Shown here: positions 34,789 through 43,468 of the stretch, piece after piece | How the letters are laid out: every line of letters starts with the position of its first letter | Numbering within the stretch: the first letter of the stretch is position 1 | Assembly: GCF_035920365.1 (NCBI RefSeq) | Contig: NZ_CP109150.1 | Location: 2,418,001-2,482,000, forward strand | DNA from: Micromonospora sp. NBC_01740 | Lineage (GTDB): Bacteria; Actinomycetota; Actinomycetes; Mycobacteriales; Micromonosporaceae | DNA: 64,000 bases | Direction: 5' to 3' | Notes under the pieces: generated by a model | The model's input: only the letters and a program-made list of their open reading frames with translations | Told to the model about the DNA's origin: nothing | The model's database searches: none | Program-made: the position numbers and the translations under genes

Positions 34789-35592
34789 TCACTGCCGGGA
34801 GGCGACCGCCGCGGCGGCGGCGACGGCCGGCAGCAGGGCGTGTGCCCAGACCCGGTAGCCGTCGGCGGAGGGGTGGTAGCCGTCGTGGCACAGCGTCCCG
34901 GCGTCGGCCCGGAACACGGCGCCGGTCTCGGTGGCCAGGTCGACCACCGTGCCGCCGGCGTCGAGCACCGCCGCCGCCTGGGCGCGGGCCACCCGCCGCC
35001 CCGACCAGCCGACCACGTTGCGCAGCGGCGGCGCGATGGCGCGTACGGCGCCCAGGTCGGGGCACGTGCCGACGACCACCTCCACCCGGGCCTCGCGGAG
35101 CCGGTGCACGGCCGCCCCGAGGTAGGCGGCGGCCTCCACCGGGCGACGCAGGGTGGTGGCGTCGTTCGCCCCGATCAGGATCACCGCCACGTCGGGGCGC
35201 TCGCCGAGCAGCGCCCGGGCCACCTGGGTGGCCAGGTCGGTCGAGCGTGAGCCGGAGACGCCGACGCTGGACAGGTGCACCCGGCGACCGCTCGGGCCCT
35301 CGGCGAGCAGGTTGGCCAGCTGCCCGCCGATGGTCTCGTCGAGGCGGCCGACCCCGACGCCGAGGGCGGACGAGTCGCCGAGCAGCACCAGGCGCAGCGG
35401 CGGCGCGTCGGCCCGCCCGACCGTGGCGCGCAGGGCGAGCGCCAGCTCCGGCTGGGCGTACCGGCGGTGCCGGGCGGCGAAGGCCTGACCGGCGAGGACG
35501 GCGGCGCCGCCGACCGTGCCGGCGATGAGGCTGAGCGTCGCCGCCCGGCCCAGTCGATTGGCGAGCCCCGAGGGGATGAAGCGCTCGCTCAT
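34789..35592 (-). CDS. SGNH-family lipase/esterase, second copy
   Basis: 267 residues from ATG 35592. A signal-anchor helix lies at about 17-38 (ATLSLIAGTVGGAAVLAGQAF). SGNH blocks: VLLGDSSALGVGVG (nucleophile Ser in GDS), SVGVSGSRSTDL (block II Gly), VILIGANDATT (block III, Asn) and the final CHDGYHPSADGY with the catalytic Asp-x-x-His. Active residues are all present. The protein is probably outside the cell, tethered to the membrane, acting as an esterase or lipase. Its ATG overlaps the stop of the first copy (ATGA); the two share about half their residues in the core, so they come from a tandem duplication. Confidence 0.9.
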   Translation of the reverse strand: MSERFIPSGLANRLGRAATLSLIAGTVGGAAVLAGQAFAARHRRYAQPELALALRATVGRADAPPLRLVLLGDSSALGVGVGRLDETIGGQLANLLAEGPSGRRVHLSSVGVSGSRSTDLATQVARALLGERPDVAVILIGANDATTLRRPVEAAAYLGAAVHRLREARVEVVVGTCPDLGAVRAIAPPLRNVVGWSGRRVARAQAAAVLDAGGTVVDLATETGAVFRADAGTLCHDGYHPSADGYRVWAHALLPAVAAAAAVASRQ

Positions 35593-36641
35593 GCCAGTCC
35601 CTCCAGTGTGGGTGAGTCGGCGGCGGGGCTGGGCTGCGGCGCCGCGCCGACACCGAAGAAGGCCCGTCGGCGCAGTTGCGCCCACCGGCCGGCGGGGCCG
35701 CGCTCGCGCCCCCTGACCCGGGTGCCGCTGACCTCGGTGCCCGCGTGGCGGGCCGCCTCCTGGGCGGCCTGCGGCAGCGAGCGCACGCCCTCGTCCCGGA
35801 CGAGGGTCGGGCGGCGTTCCTGCCCCGCACCGAGCGCGGACAGCACGGTCGGCAGCAGGGCGGCGGCGGCCATCGCGTAGCCCTCCGCCGAGGGGTGGAA
35901 ACGGTCCCAGGCGAACATCCGGGTCGGCTCCGCCGTGAACCGGGGACCGAGCAGGTCGCCGAGGGAGACCGTCCAGCCGCCGGCCTCGACCACGGCCACC
36001 GTCTGGGCGGCGGCGAGCTGCCGGCTCCAGTGCCGGGCCAGCCACCGCAGCGGCGGCTGGATCGGCCGGATCGCGCCCAGGTCGGGGCAGGTGCCGACGA
36101 CCACCTCGCAGCCGGCCGCGCGCAGCGTGCGGACCGCGTCGACCAGGTAGCGCACCGCCAGGGCGAACGGTGCGCGGTTGGTCACGTCGTTGCCGCCGAT
36201 CAGGATCACCGCGACGTCGGGCTGGCACTCCAGCGCCGCCTCCACCTGGTGCCGCAGCACCGCCGAGATGGCGCCCACCACGGCGAAGCGGTGCAGCCGG
36301 ACGGGGCGTTGCAGGCGGCGGGACAGCCCGGTGGCGAGCAGGGCGCCGGGCGTCTCCCGGCGGCGGTGCACGCCGTAGCCGGCGGCCGACGAGTCGCCGA
36401 GCACGACGACGGTGACCGGCGGGCCGGGCAGCTTCGCGCCGTAGACGCCGTCGCAGCGCGGCGGGGGCGCCTCGGCCATCGGGATCGTGCGGCGGGCCTG
36501 CCGGGCCTGCCCGAGGAGCACGCCGCCGGTCGCCACCACGGCCGCGGCGGTGGCGCCCGTGCCGATCGCCGCGAGGCGGGCGACCTGCCGGGCGCGCTGC
36601 CAGCGCGGACCAACCGGGACGACGGAACCAGCGACCCCCAT
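35589..36641 (-). CDS. SGNH-family lipase/esterase, first copy
   Basis: 350 residues from ATG 36641. It has an N-terminal membrane anchor (about 22-46, RLAAIGTGATAAAVVATGGVLLG), then SGNH blocks TVVVLGDSSAAGYGV, FAVVGAISAVL, VAVILIGGNDVTNRA and FAWDRFHPSAEGYAMAA. The C-terminal 80 residues are a Arg/Pro-rich tail absent from the second copy (GTRVRGRERGPAGRWAQLRRR). Overlaps the second copy by 4 bp, so both are translated as a unit. Substrates of this type are esters or acylated polymers at the envelope. It is divergent from the DUF1232 gene. Confidence 0.9.
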   Translation of the reverse strand: MGVAGSVVPVGPRWQRARQVARLAAIGTGATAAAVVATGGVLLGQARQARRTIPMAEAPPPRCDGVYGAKLPGPPVTVVVLGDSSAAGYGVHRRRETPGALLATGLSRRLQRPVRLHRFAVVGAISAVLRHQVEAALECQPDVAVILIGGNDVTNRAPFALAVRYLVDAVRTLRAAGCEVVVGTCPDLGAIRPIQPPLRWLARHWSRQLAAAQTVAVVEAGGWTVSLGDLLGPRFTAEPTRMFAWDRFHPSAEGYAMAAAALLPTVLSALGAGQERRPTLVRDEGVRSLPQAAQEAARHAGTEVSGTRVRGRERGPAGRWAQLRRRAFFGVGAAPQPSPAADSPTLEGLA

Positions 36642-36789
36642 ACAGCGACATTATCGCGCCGGCACGACACACCGCTGTCGTCGTGTCGGCTCGCGGGTGC
36701 CTGGAAGGCGACGCTCCTGGGTACCTGTACGGGTGACCGGGGGACGGTTGCGCGGGCACGCCACCCTGGCACGTGGAGAGGGGCCGAAC

Positions 36790-37146
36790 ATGGGGAAGAC
36801 ATTGAAGCGCACGGCGGCGTTCAGCGCGCTGGCCCGGGCACTCGCGGCCGGGTCGCGGGGCGGGCCGTCGCTCGGGGCACGGCTTGGCGCGCTGCCGCGG
36901 ATGATCCGGGCCACCACCCGGGGGGAGTACGACGGCGGCCTGCGGCTGGCCCTGATGACCGCGGCGACGGCGTACATCGTCTCGCCGGTCGACCTGCTTC
37001 CCGAGATCCCGCTGGCGATCTTCGGGCTGGCCGACGACGCGGTCATGGTGACCTGGCTGGCCGGCAGCGTGCTGGCCGAGACCGAGCGGTTCCTGGAGTG
37101 GGAGGCCCGGCGCAGCTCGGTGATCCCCGGACACGTGGCGTCCTGA
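36790..37146 (+). CDS. DUF1232 (YkvA) membrane protein
   Basis: 118 residues from ATG 36790. Contains the DUF1232 core: LRLALMTAATAYIVSPVDLLPEIPLAIFGLADDAVMVTWLAGSVLAETERFLEWE, with the SPVDLLPE signature of the YkvA family. It has one or two hydrophobic helices (YIVSPVDLLPE...VTWLAGSVLA) and a basic N-terminus. Function unknown; such proteins are widespread in bacteria. The divergent neighbour is the SGNH pair; the next gene is cystathionine beta-synthase 77 bp downstream. Confidence 0.85.
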   Translation: MGKTLKRTAAFSALARALAAGSRGGPSLGARLGALPRMIRATTRGEYDGGLRLALMTAATAYIVSPVDLLPEIPLAIFGLADDAVMVTWLAGSVLAETERFLEWEARRSSVIPGHVAS

Positions 37147-37223
37147 ACCCACGTACCCTGGGGCGTCGAGAAGACGTCTGCCCGGCCGCCGCCGGCGGCG
37201 CCGGAGGAGAAGGGCACAACGAG

Positions 37224-38594
37224 GTGCGGTACTACGACAACGTCGTCGAGCTGATCGGCAACACCCCGCTGGTACGGCTGCGCAACGTCACGGCCGGGAT
37301 CCAGGCCACCGTGCTGGCGAAGGTGGAGTACCTCAACCCGGGCGGCTCGGTGAAGGACCGGATCGCGCTGCGGATGGTGGAGGACGCGGAGAAGGCGGGC
37401 ATCCTCCAGCCGGGCGGCACGATCGTCGAGCCGACCAGCGGAAACACCGGCGTCGGGCTGGCGCTGGTGGCGCAACTGCGGGGCTACAGGTGCGTCTTCG
37501 TCTGCCCCGACAAGGTCAGCCAGGACAAGCAGGACGTGCTGCGCGCGTACGGCGCGGAGGTGGTGGTCTGCCCGACCGCCGTCGCGCCGGAGGACCCGCG
37601 CTCCTACTACAACGTCTCCGACCGGCTGGCCCGGGAGATCCCCGGCGCGTGGAAGCCCAACCAGTACAGCAACCCGGCCAACCCGCGCTCGCACTACGAG
37701 ACCACCGGCCCTGAGCTGTGGGAGCAGACCGGGGGCGAGCTCACCCACTTCGTGGCGGGCGTCGGCACCGGCGGCACCATCTCCGGCATCGGGCGCTACC
37801 TGAAGGAGGCGTCGGAGGGGCGGGTCAAGGTCGTCGGCGCCGACCCGGAGGGTTCCGTCTACTCCGGCGGCACCGGCCGGCCGTACCTGGTCGAGGGTGT
37901 CGGCGAGGACTTCTGGCCGGAGACGTACGACCGGGGTGTCGCCGACGAGATCATCGAGGTCTCCGACAAGGCGTCCTTCGAGATGACCCGGCGGTTGGCG
38001 CGCGAGGAGGGGCTGCTGGTCGGCGGCTCCTGCGGGATGGCCGTCGTGGCCGCCCTGGAGGTGGCCCGCAAGGCCGGCCCGGACGACGTGGTCGTGGTGC
38101 TGCTGCCGGACAGCGGCAAGGGCTACCTGTCCAAGATCTTCAACGACACCTGGATGGCCCGGTACGGCTTCCTGGACAACTCGGGCACCGAGCCGACGGT
38201 CGCCGACGCGCTCGCCGGCAAGCCGGGCGGCCTGCCCGAGCTGGTGCACGTGCACCCGACCGAGACGGTCCGCGACGCGATCGACTACATGCGCGAGTAC
38301 GGCGTCTCGCAGCTCCCGGTACTCAAGGCCGAGCCCCCGGTGGTGACCGGCGAGGTGGCCGGCTCGATCGCCGAGAAGGACCTGCTCGACGCGCTCTTCA
38401 CCGGCCAGGCGCACCTGCACGACACCATCGAGCGGCACATGGCCGAGCCGCTGCCGATGATCGGCGGCGGGCAGCCGGTGAGCGAGGCGGTCGGCCTCCT
38501 GGAGAAGTCCGACGCCGCCCTGGTGCTGGTCGACGGCAAGCCGAAGGGCGTCCTCACCCGGCAGGACCTGCTGGCCCACCTCGGCGCCCGCTGA
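37224..38594 (+). CDS. cbs: Cystathionine beta-synthase
   Basis: 456 residues from GTG 37224, with GGAGGAGA 13 bp upstream. It condenses serine and homocysteine to cystathionine, or acts as a cysteine synthase. PLP-Lys 44 in NPGGSVKDRIALR, the substrate loop VEPTSGNTGVGLAL, the phosphate cup AGVGTGGTISGIGRYL, and the active-site region LLVGGSCGMAVVAALE. The C-terminal part from about 330 carries two CBS domains (VHPTETVRDAIDYMREYGVSQLPVL and IERHMAEPLPMIGGGQPVSEAVGLL), the energy-sensing module. This is the Rv1077-like actinobacterial form. A gamma-enzyme (47836) is 9 kb away. Confidence 0.95.
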   Translation: MRYYDNVVELIGNTPLVRLRNVTAGIQATVLAKVEYLNPGGSVKDRIALRMVEDAEKAGILQPGGTIVEPTSGNTGVGLALVAQLRGYRCVFVCPDKVSQDKQDVLRAYGAEVVVCPTAVAPEDPRSYYNVSDRLAREIPGAWKPNQYSNPANPRSHYETTGPELWEQTGGELTHFVAGVGTGGTISGIGRYLKEASEGRVKVVGADPEGSVYSGGTGRPYLVEGVGEDFWPETYDRGVADEIIEVSDKASFEMTRRLAREEGLLVGGSCGMAVVAALEVARKAGPDDVVVVLLPDSGKGYLSKIFNDTWMARYGFLDNSGTEPTVADALAGKPGGLPELVHVHPTETVRDAIDYMREYGVSQLPVLKAEPPVVTGEVAGSIAEKDLLDALFTGQAHLHDTIERHMAEPLPMIGGGQPVSEAVGLLEKSDAALVLVDGKPKGVLTRQDLLAHLGAR

Positions 38595-38612
38595 CCCGGA
38601 CGACGTCCGCAC

Positions 38613-38644
38613 GAGGGCCCTTCCCCGCCCGGGGAGGGGCCCTC
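38613..38644 (+). terminator. Terminator after cystathionine beta-synthase
   Basis: A 14-bp stem (38613-38626 pairs with 38631-38644, one G-T pair) with GCCC loop, 18 bp after the stop. No T-run. Its 3' arm is 44 bp from the stop of the convergent GNAT gene. Confidence 0.7.
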
Positions 38645-38688
38645 GCCGTGCCTGCCGCGCCCGCGCCGGAGGGCAGGCACACCCTCGC

Positions 38689-39198
38689 TCAGAGCCCTCG
38701 GGCGTACCGGAGCTGGGACGTGACCGCCGGGCCGATGTGCTCGTCGCGTTCGGTGCCGGTGGGGGTCCAGCCGCCGCGCTCGTAGAAGCGCCGGGCGTGC
38801 GCGTTGTCCCGCAGCACCCAGAGGACCGCGCGGGACCAGCCGCGGGCGCGCATGGCGTCCAGGGCATCGACCATCAGGGTGCGCCCGGTGCCCCGGCCGC
38901 GTTCGGCGGGTTCGAGGTGGATGGCGTTGAGCAGGCCGGTCACCGGGTCGCCCTCGTCGTCCGGGCCGAGATAGCTGAAGCCGACCAGCCGGCCGGCGCG
39001 CTCGGCCACCGTCATCCGGTGCTCGTCCCGCTCCCACGTCCACCGCTCGGTCCAGTACGCGCCCATCGCCTCGGGCGTCGGGTCGGCCAGCGCCCGCGCC
39101 GGCAGGAAGGACGCGTAGGCGGCGACCCGGGAACGCTGGTGCAGCGCGCCCACCGCCATCAGGTCGTCGACGGTGGCGGGGCGCAGGGTGACCGTCAC
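38689..39198 (-). CDS. GNAT N-acetyltransferase
   Basis: 169 residues. GTG 39198 overlaps the RNase Z stop (GTGA), so it is translationally coupled. A typical [44 protein letters not shown], the acetyl-CoA loop [22 protein letters not shown], and [30 protein letters not shown]. Such proteins acetylate small amines or protein N-termini; the substrate is not evident. Its pairing with RNase Z is conserved among neighbours only by overlap. Confidence 0.85.
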   Translation of the reverse strand: MTVTLRPATVDDLMAVGALHQRSRVAAYASFLPARALADPTPEAMGAYWTERWTWERDEHRMTVAERAGRLVGFSYLGPDDEGDPVTGLLNAIHLEPAERGRGTGRTLMVDALDAMRARGWSRAVLWVLRDNAHARRFYERGGWTPTGTERDEHIGPAVTSQLRYARGL

Positions 39199-40124
39199 CC
39201 GGCCGAGGCTACCCGCCGGGGCGGAACCTGCACGGTCGTCAGGTCCTCGGCGATCACCAGGTCGCCGTCGAAGTGCGCGCGGGCCTCGTCGGCGAAGCGG
39301 GCCGGGTCGGCGTACCGCTGGGAGAAGTGGGTGAGCACGAGCCGGCGTACGCCCGACTCGGCCGCCACCCGCGCGGCCTGGCCCGCCGTGAGGTGCCCGA
39401 CCTCGGCGGCCAGCGCGGCCTCCGAGTCGAGGAACGTCGACTCGATGACCAGCAGGTCGGCGTGCTCGGCGAGGGCGTACACCCCGTCGCAGAGGCCGGT
39501 GTCCATGACGAAGGCGAACCGCTGCCCGGGCCGGGGCACGCTCACCTCGTCGCGGGTGACGCGGCGCCCGTCGACGTCGAGGTGGCCGACGCGGATCAGC
39601 TCCCCGACCGCCGGCCCGGCGATGCCGTACGCGGCCAGCCGCTCCGGCAACATCCGGCAGCCGTCCGGCTCGACGAGCCGGTAGCCGTACGTCTCGATCG
39701 GGTGCCGCAGCCGGCGGGCCTCCAGCGTGCCGACGCCCAGCGTTATGCGCTGCCCGTCGGACTCGATGGGCTCGACGCGCAGCTCGGCGGTCTCGTGGAA
39801 GCTGGCGGCGTGCCGCAGCCGCGCGAAGTATTCCGCGCCGCCGGCCGGGAAGTGCACCGCCACCGGGTGCGGCACCCGGTCGAGGGAGAGCCGCTGGATG
39901 GTGCCGGGCAGGCCGAGGCAGTGGTCGCCGTGGAAGTGGGTGACGCAGATCCGGGTCAGGTCGGTGGCGGTGACCGTGGTGTGCAGGAGCTGCCGCTGGC
40001 TGCCCTCGCCCGGGTCGAAGAGGATCACCTCGCCGTCCCAGCGCAGCACGTACCCGTTGTGGTTGCGCTGCCGGGTGGGGGCCTGGCTGGCCGTCCCGAG
40101 CACCACCAGCTCGCGCATCGACAC
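39195..40124 (-). CDS. rnz: Ribonuclease Z
   Basis: 309 residues. GTG 40124 follows GGAGG at a 5-nt spacing and gives [18 protein letters not shown], the usual family N-terminus; ATG 40118 also is in frame. RNase Z is a metallo-beta-lactamase-fold endonuclease that removes the 3' trailers of tRNA precursors lacking CCA, such as the bldA tRNA here. Metal motif [13 protein letters not shown], the second ligand in [10 protein letters not shown], and the final [12 protein letters not shown] signature are intact. It is followed by the GNAT gene by overlap. An unusual structured leader precedes it. Confidence 0.93.
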   Translation of the reverse strand: MSMRELVVLGTASQAPTRQRNHNGYVLRWDGEVILFDPGEGSQRQLLHTTVTATDLTRICVTHFHGDHCLGLPGTIQRLSLDRVPHPVAVHFPAGGAEYFARLRHAASFHETAELRVEPIESDGQRITLGVGTLEARRLRHPIETYGYRLVEPDGCRMLPERLAAYGIAGPAVGELIRVGHLDVDGRRVTRDEVSVPRPGQRFAFVMDTGLCDGVYALAEHADLLVIESTFLDSEAALAAEVGHLTAGQAARVAAESGVRRLVLTHFSQRYADPARFADEARAHFDGDLVIAEDLTTVQVPPRRVASAG

Positions 40125-40167
40125 GGTGACCTCCGGCTGCGTCGGCCAACCGGCCTGCGGAAAGGGT

Positions 40168-40231
40168 CGACCCCCGGGGCTTCCGTGCTCGCGCACGGGC
40201 CGGCTGGACTGGGCCGGCACCCCGGGGGTCG
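40168..40231 (-). promoter_or_regulatory. Three-way-junction RNA element in the rnz leader
   Basis: Outer perfect 12-bp inverted arms CGACCCCCGGGG (40168-40179) and its complement (40220-40231) enclose two inner hairpins: CCGTGC-TCGC-GCACGG (40182-40197) and GCCGGC-8 nt-GCCGGC (about 40199-40219). In RNA this forms a stable three-way junction 45-50 nt upstream of the rnz start. A structured leader, terminator or regulatory fold is possible. Compensatory changes in relatives would test it. Confidence 0.55.
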
Positions 40232-40331
40232 GGTGGCTGTCGTGGTTTCGCCGCACCGCTGCCACACGGTCTCGACGATGGTGCTGTGTTGCCCGCCTCG
40301 CGGCGGACGGTTTCACTGTCGAGGACAGCGG

Positions 40332-40388
40332 CTAGCGGACAGCCACCTCACGAGTCCGATTGCTATACAAGTCTGGACCACCTCCTTT
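40332..40388 (-). promoter_or_regulatory. Strong Shine-Dalgarno and possible leader ORF before rnz
   Basis: On the minus strand, AAAGGAGGTGGTCC (40388-40375) is a near-complete match to the 16S anti-Shine-Dalgarno. Ten nt after AAGGAGG a TTG (40370) opens a 12-codon frame (TTG then YSNRTREVAVR) ending at TAG 40332. A leader peptide upstream of the structured leader is possible. The rest of the 40125-40472 gap contains no other gene that I can support. Confidence 0.3.
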
Positions 40389-40472
40389 CCCGTGTACCGC
40401 CACGCTATCCAGCCCGCGCGCCGCCGGCAACGGATTTCGATCACACAGCGCCGGGGAATGGCGGGCCGGCGC

Positions 40473-41657
40473 TCAGGTGTTCTCGGCGATGCCGATCGGG
40501 CCCTCGCGGGGGCCCTCCTCGCTGGCCGGCTGCACGGCCAGCGACGGGAAGTCGGCCAGGTCGCCCTCCGGCTCGGCGTCCCACTCGGGGAAGACCAGGT
40601 CGCTCTGGAGGTAGAGGCAGAGCAGCTGGGTGAGCTGGCGCAGGCCCTCCAGGTGGGTGCGCTCGTGCCCGTGGGTGGCGTCCACGCCGAAGCCGAGCAG
40701 CGCCACCCGGGCGTGCGCGCCGGCCTCCACCGCCGCCGCCACGTCCGAGCGGTAGTACTCGAAGACGTCCCGGACCAGGTCCACCCCGTGCTCGGCGGCG
40801 ATCGAGGCCAGGTTGCGGGTCAGGTGGTAGTCGAACGGGCCCACGCCGTCGCCCATGGCCAGCGTGGCCGCGTCCTCGCGGGACTGCTGGCCGGGCGCCA
40901 CCACCGCGGCGTCCACGGAGACGATCTCCGCCACGTCGGGGTCGAGCCCGTGCGACGCCCCGTGCCCGATCTCCTCGGTCACGGTGACCAGCAGGTGCGC
41001 GGTGACCGCCGGGCGTACGCCGGCGTCGACCATCGCCTTGAGGGCGGTGAGGACCGCCGCCACGCCCGCCTTGTCGTCCAGGTGCCGGGACTTGACGTAC
41101 CCGCTGGGGGTGATCGTCGGGTTCGGCAGGAACGCCACGAAGTCGCCCGCGTCGATGCCGAGGGCGCGCAGCCCGGCGATGTCCTCGACCGGCTCGTCGA
41201 CCCGGACCTCGACGTGCTGCCAGCCGACGCCCTGGAGGTCCACGTCGTCGTTGTAGCGGTGGCCGCTGGCCTTGAGCGGCAGCACCTGGCCGGTGATCAC
41301 CCGCTCCAGGTCGTCGGTGAAGATCCGCACGTGCGCGCCCTCGGCGAACCGGGCGCTGTGCGTACCGATCGTCTTCAGCTCCAGCCGGCCGTTCTCCTTC
41401 AGCCGCTTCACCATGCCGCCGATGGTGTCGGTGTGCACCACGATCGCCCGGTCGGCGCCCGTCGAGCGGGGGCCGGGCAGGCAGGCGCTCAGCGCGCCGC
41501 GGCGGGTCAGCGTGGAGGGGATGCCGAGCGCGGAGAGCCGCTCGCCGACGTACTGCTGCACGTGGTCCGTACGCCCCGACGGGCTCGGGATCTCCAGCAG
41601 CTCCATCAGCACCTGGCGCAGGTAGTCCAGGTCGATCTCCAGGGGCCTCGGGCTCAC
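40473..41657 (-). CDS. M42-family peptidase of the NAGGN operon
   Basis: 394 residues. GTG 41657 overlaps the ngg stop (GTGA). The M42 glutamyl aminopeptidase fold: LEIPSPSGRTDHVQQYV, VHTDTIGGMVKRL (metal His), SRHLDDKAGVAAVL (bridging Asp), VTEEIGHGASHGL (catalytic Glu) and ATHGHERTHLEGL (last His). This is the M42-type hydrolase conserved in NAGGN (N-acetylglutaminylglutamine amide) operons, where it probably processes a precursor or degrades the osmoprotectant. Predicted cytoplasmic, cobalt- or zinc-dependent. It is the third gene of the operon asnO-ngg-this. Confidence 0.93.
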   Translation of the reverse strand: MSPRPLEIDLDYLRQVLMELLEIPSPSGRTDHVQQYVGERLSALGIPSTLTRRGALSACLPGPRSTGADRAIVVHTDTIGGMVKRLKENGRLELKTIGTHSARFAEGAHVRIFTDDLERVITGQVLPLKASGHRYNDDVDLQGVGWQHVEVRVDEPVEDIAGLRALGIDAGDFVAFLPNPTITPSGYVKSRHLDDKAGVAAVLTALKAMVDAGVRPAVTAHLLVTVTEEIGHGASHGLDPDVAEIVSVDAAVVAPGQQSREDAATLAMGDGVGPFDYHLTRNLASIAAEHGVDLVRDVFEYYRSDVAAAVEAGAHARVALLGFGVDATHGHERTHLEGLRQLTQLLCLYLQSDLVFPEWDAEPEGDLADFPSLAVQPASEEGPREGPIGIAENT

Positions 41658-43468
41658 GCGGCACCTCCCGGGCCGGCCGGGGTCCAGAGCCGCTGCGGCG
41701 CCCGGGTGCCGGGGAAGAGCAGGTCCACGAAGCGCTCGGCGGTCGGCTGCGGCTCGTGGTTGGCCAGGCCGGGCCGCTCGTTGGCCTCGATGAACACGTG
41801 CTCCGGGTGGTCCGGGGCGCCGACCAGCAGGTCCAGCCCGGTGACCGGGATGTCCAGCGCCCGGCTGGCCGCCACACACGCCTCGGCGATCGCGGGGTGC
41901 AGCTCGGCGGTGACGTCGTGGATGGTGCCGCCGGTGTGCAGGTTCGCGGTCCAGCGTACGGCCAGCACCTGCCCCTCGGGCAGCACGTCGTGCAGCTCGT
42001 GGCCGGCCTCGGCGAGCACGTCGCGGGTCATGTCGTCGAGCGGGATGCGGGACTCGCCACCGGTGGCGGCGGCCCGACGGCGGCTCTGCCGCTCGATCAG
42101 CTCGGCGATGTCGTGCACCCCGTCGCCGGTGATCGAGGCGGGGCGCCGGACGGCGGCGGCCACCACCTCGTGGTCGATGACGACGACGCGCAGGTCCTCG
42201 CCGGCGCGCATCTCCTCGATCAGCACGTCGGGGCAGAACCGGGCGGCCAACTCGACGGCGGCGGCCAGCGCCTCGGGAGTGCGTACGCCCACCGTGATGC
42301 CGTTGCCCTGCTCGCCGCGCGCCGGCTTCACCACCACCCGGCCGACCTCGGCGAGGAAGGCGACGTCGTCCTCGCCGCCGGTGGCGGTCCGGCCGCGCGG
42401 CACGGAGAGCCCCGCCTCGGTGAGGATCCGGCGGGTGACCCGCTTGTCGTCGCAGCGGCTCATCGCCACCGCCGAGGTCAGCTCCGACAGCGACTCGCGG
42501 GTCAGCACGGTCCGCCCGCCGCTGCTCAGCCGCAGCTCACCCCAGGCGGGGTCGGTGACCTCCACCCGGATGCCGCGCCGCATCGCCTCGTCGGCGACGA
42601 TCCTGGCGTACGGGTTGAGCTGGTCGTACCCCTCGGGCATGGCGGGCAGGAAGAGCCGCTCGTTGATCGGGTTCTTCCGCTTCACGCAGAGCGTCGCCGT
42701 GCGGTAGAAGCCGAGCCGCTCGTAGAGCCGGATCGCCCCGCCGTTCTCGGCGAGCACGGACAGGTCCACGTACGCCCGGCCCCGCTCGACCAGCCGGGCG
42801 GCCAGCGCGGTGATCAGCGCCTGGCCGGTGCCCGGCGGCGCGGTGTTGAAGTCGACGGTGAGGCACCACAGGCTGGCGCCGTTCTCCGGGTCGTCGAAGA
42901 CCGCGACGTGGTCGACGCCGGTGATGGTGCCGACGATCTCGCCGGTGGCGTCCTCGGCGACCAGGTGCAGGAACCGGTCGGTGCGCGCGTTGGCGACGAG
43001 CACGTCGACCCCGGCGGTGACCATGCCGTTGCGGGCGTAGATCCGGTTGACCGCGTCCGCGTCGGCGGCGTCGGCCAGCGGGCGGATGGTCAGCCCCGGC
43101 ACGTCGCCGTCGCCGGTCGGACGGTCACCGTCGAGCGGCAGCCGGTAGGTCAGCGACGGGTCGATGAACAGCTCGTCGGGCAGCCGGGACACCAGCACGT
43201 GCGGGTCGCGCAGGTAGATGCAGATGTCCCGGGAACCGGCGGCCTCGGAGCGCAGCACGGCGGCGACGGCGGCCTGGTCGACGAAGGTCTGCCCGAAGAC
43301 GAGCCGCCCCCAGCCGCAGTCCAGCACCACGTCGGTGTCGCCCTCCCGGGTCGGCGGCTCCGCCGGCTCCGGCGCCATCGGGTCGCCGCCGGGGCCCACC
43401 CGCTCCCGTCGTCGGCTGTTGCGCGACCGGTCGGTCCGGGCCGCGCCGGTCGCCAGGGTGTCGGTCAC
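41654..43468 (-). CDS. ngg: N-acetylglutaminylglutamine synthetase (GNAT + ATP-grasp)
   Basis: 604 residues from GTG 43468, overlapping the asnO stop (GTGA); ATG 43378 is a weaker alternative. Two domains: GNAT acetyltransferase at about 90-260 (LTIRPLADAADADAVNRIYARNGM, HVAVFDDPENGASLWCLTVD) and ATP-grasp from about 300 (DDKRVTRRILTEAGLSVPRG, RVVVKPARGEQGNGITVGV, LIEEMRAGEDLRVVVIDHE, and the last HVFIEANERPGL). It acetylates glutamine and ligates it to a second glutamine to form N-acetylglutaminylglutamine. The next gene, the M42 peptidase, starts inside its stop. Length and domain order match the family. Confidence 0.95.
   Translation of the reverse strand: MTDTLATGAARTDRSRNSRRRERVGPGGDPMAPEPAEPPTREGDTDVVLDCGWGRLVFGQTFVDQAAVAAVLRSEAAGSRDICIYLRDPHVLVSRLPDELFIDPSLTYRLPLDGDRPTGDGDVPGLTIRPLADAADADAVNRIYARNGMVTAGVDVLVANARTDRFLHLVAEDATGEIVGTITGVDHVAVFDDPENGASLWCLTVDFNTAPPGTGQALITALAARLVERGRAYVDLSVLAENGGAIRLYERLGFYRTATLCVKRKNPINERLFLPAMPEGYDQLNPYARIVADEAMRRGIRVEVTDPAWGELRLSSGGRTVLTRESLSELTSAVAMSRCDDKRVTRRILTEAGLSVPRGRTATGGEDDVAFLAEVGRVVVKPARGEQGNGITVGVRTPEALAAAVELAARFCPDVLIEEMRAGEDLRVVVIDHEVVAAAVRRPASITGDGVHDIAELIERQSRRRAAATGGESRIPLDDMTRDVLAEAGHELHDVLPEGQVLAVRWTANLHTGGTIHDVTAELHPAIAEACVAASRALDIPVTGLDLLVGAPDHPEHVFIEANERPGLANHEPQPTAERFVDLLFPGTRAPQRLWTPAGPGGAA

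Noticed and set aside
37224..38594. Alternative identity of the CBS gene as O-acetylserine sulfhydrylase
   Set aside because: Two C-terminal CBS domains and the 456-residue length favour cystathionine beta-synthase, although cysteine synthase activity cannot be excluded.
39273..42707. A 1144-codon plus-strand frame across rnz, the M42 peptidase and ngg
   Set aside because: Antisense to the NAGGN and rnz genes whose motifs are complete; no ribosome site.
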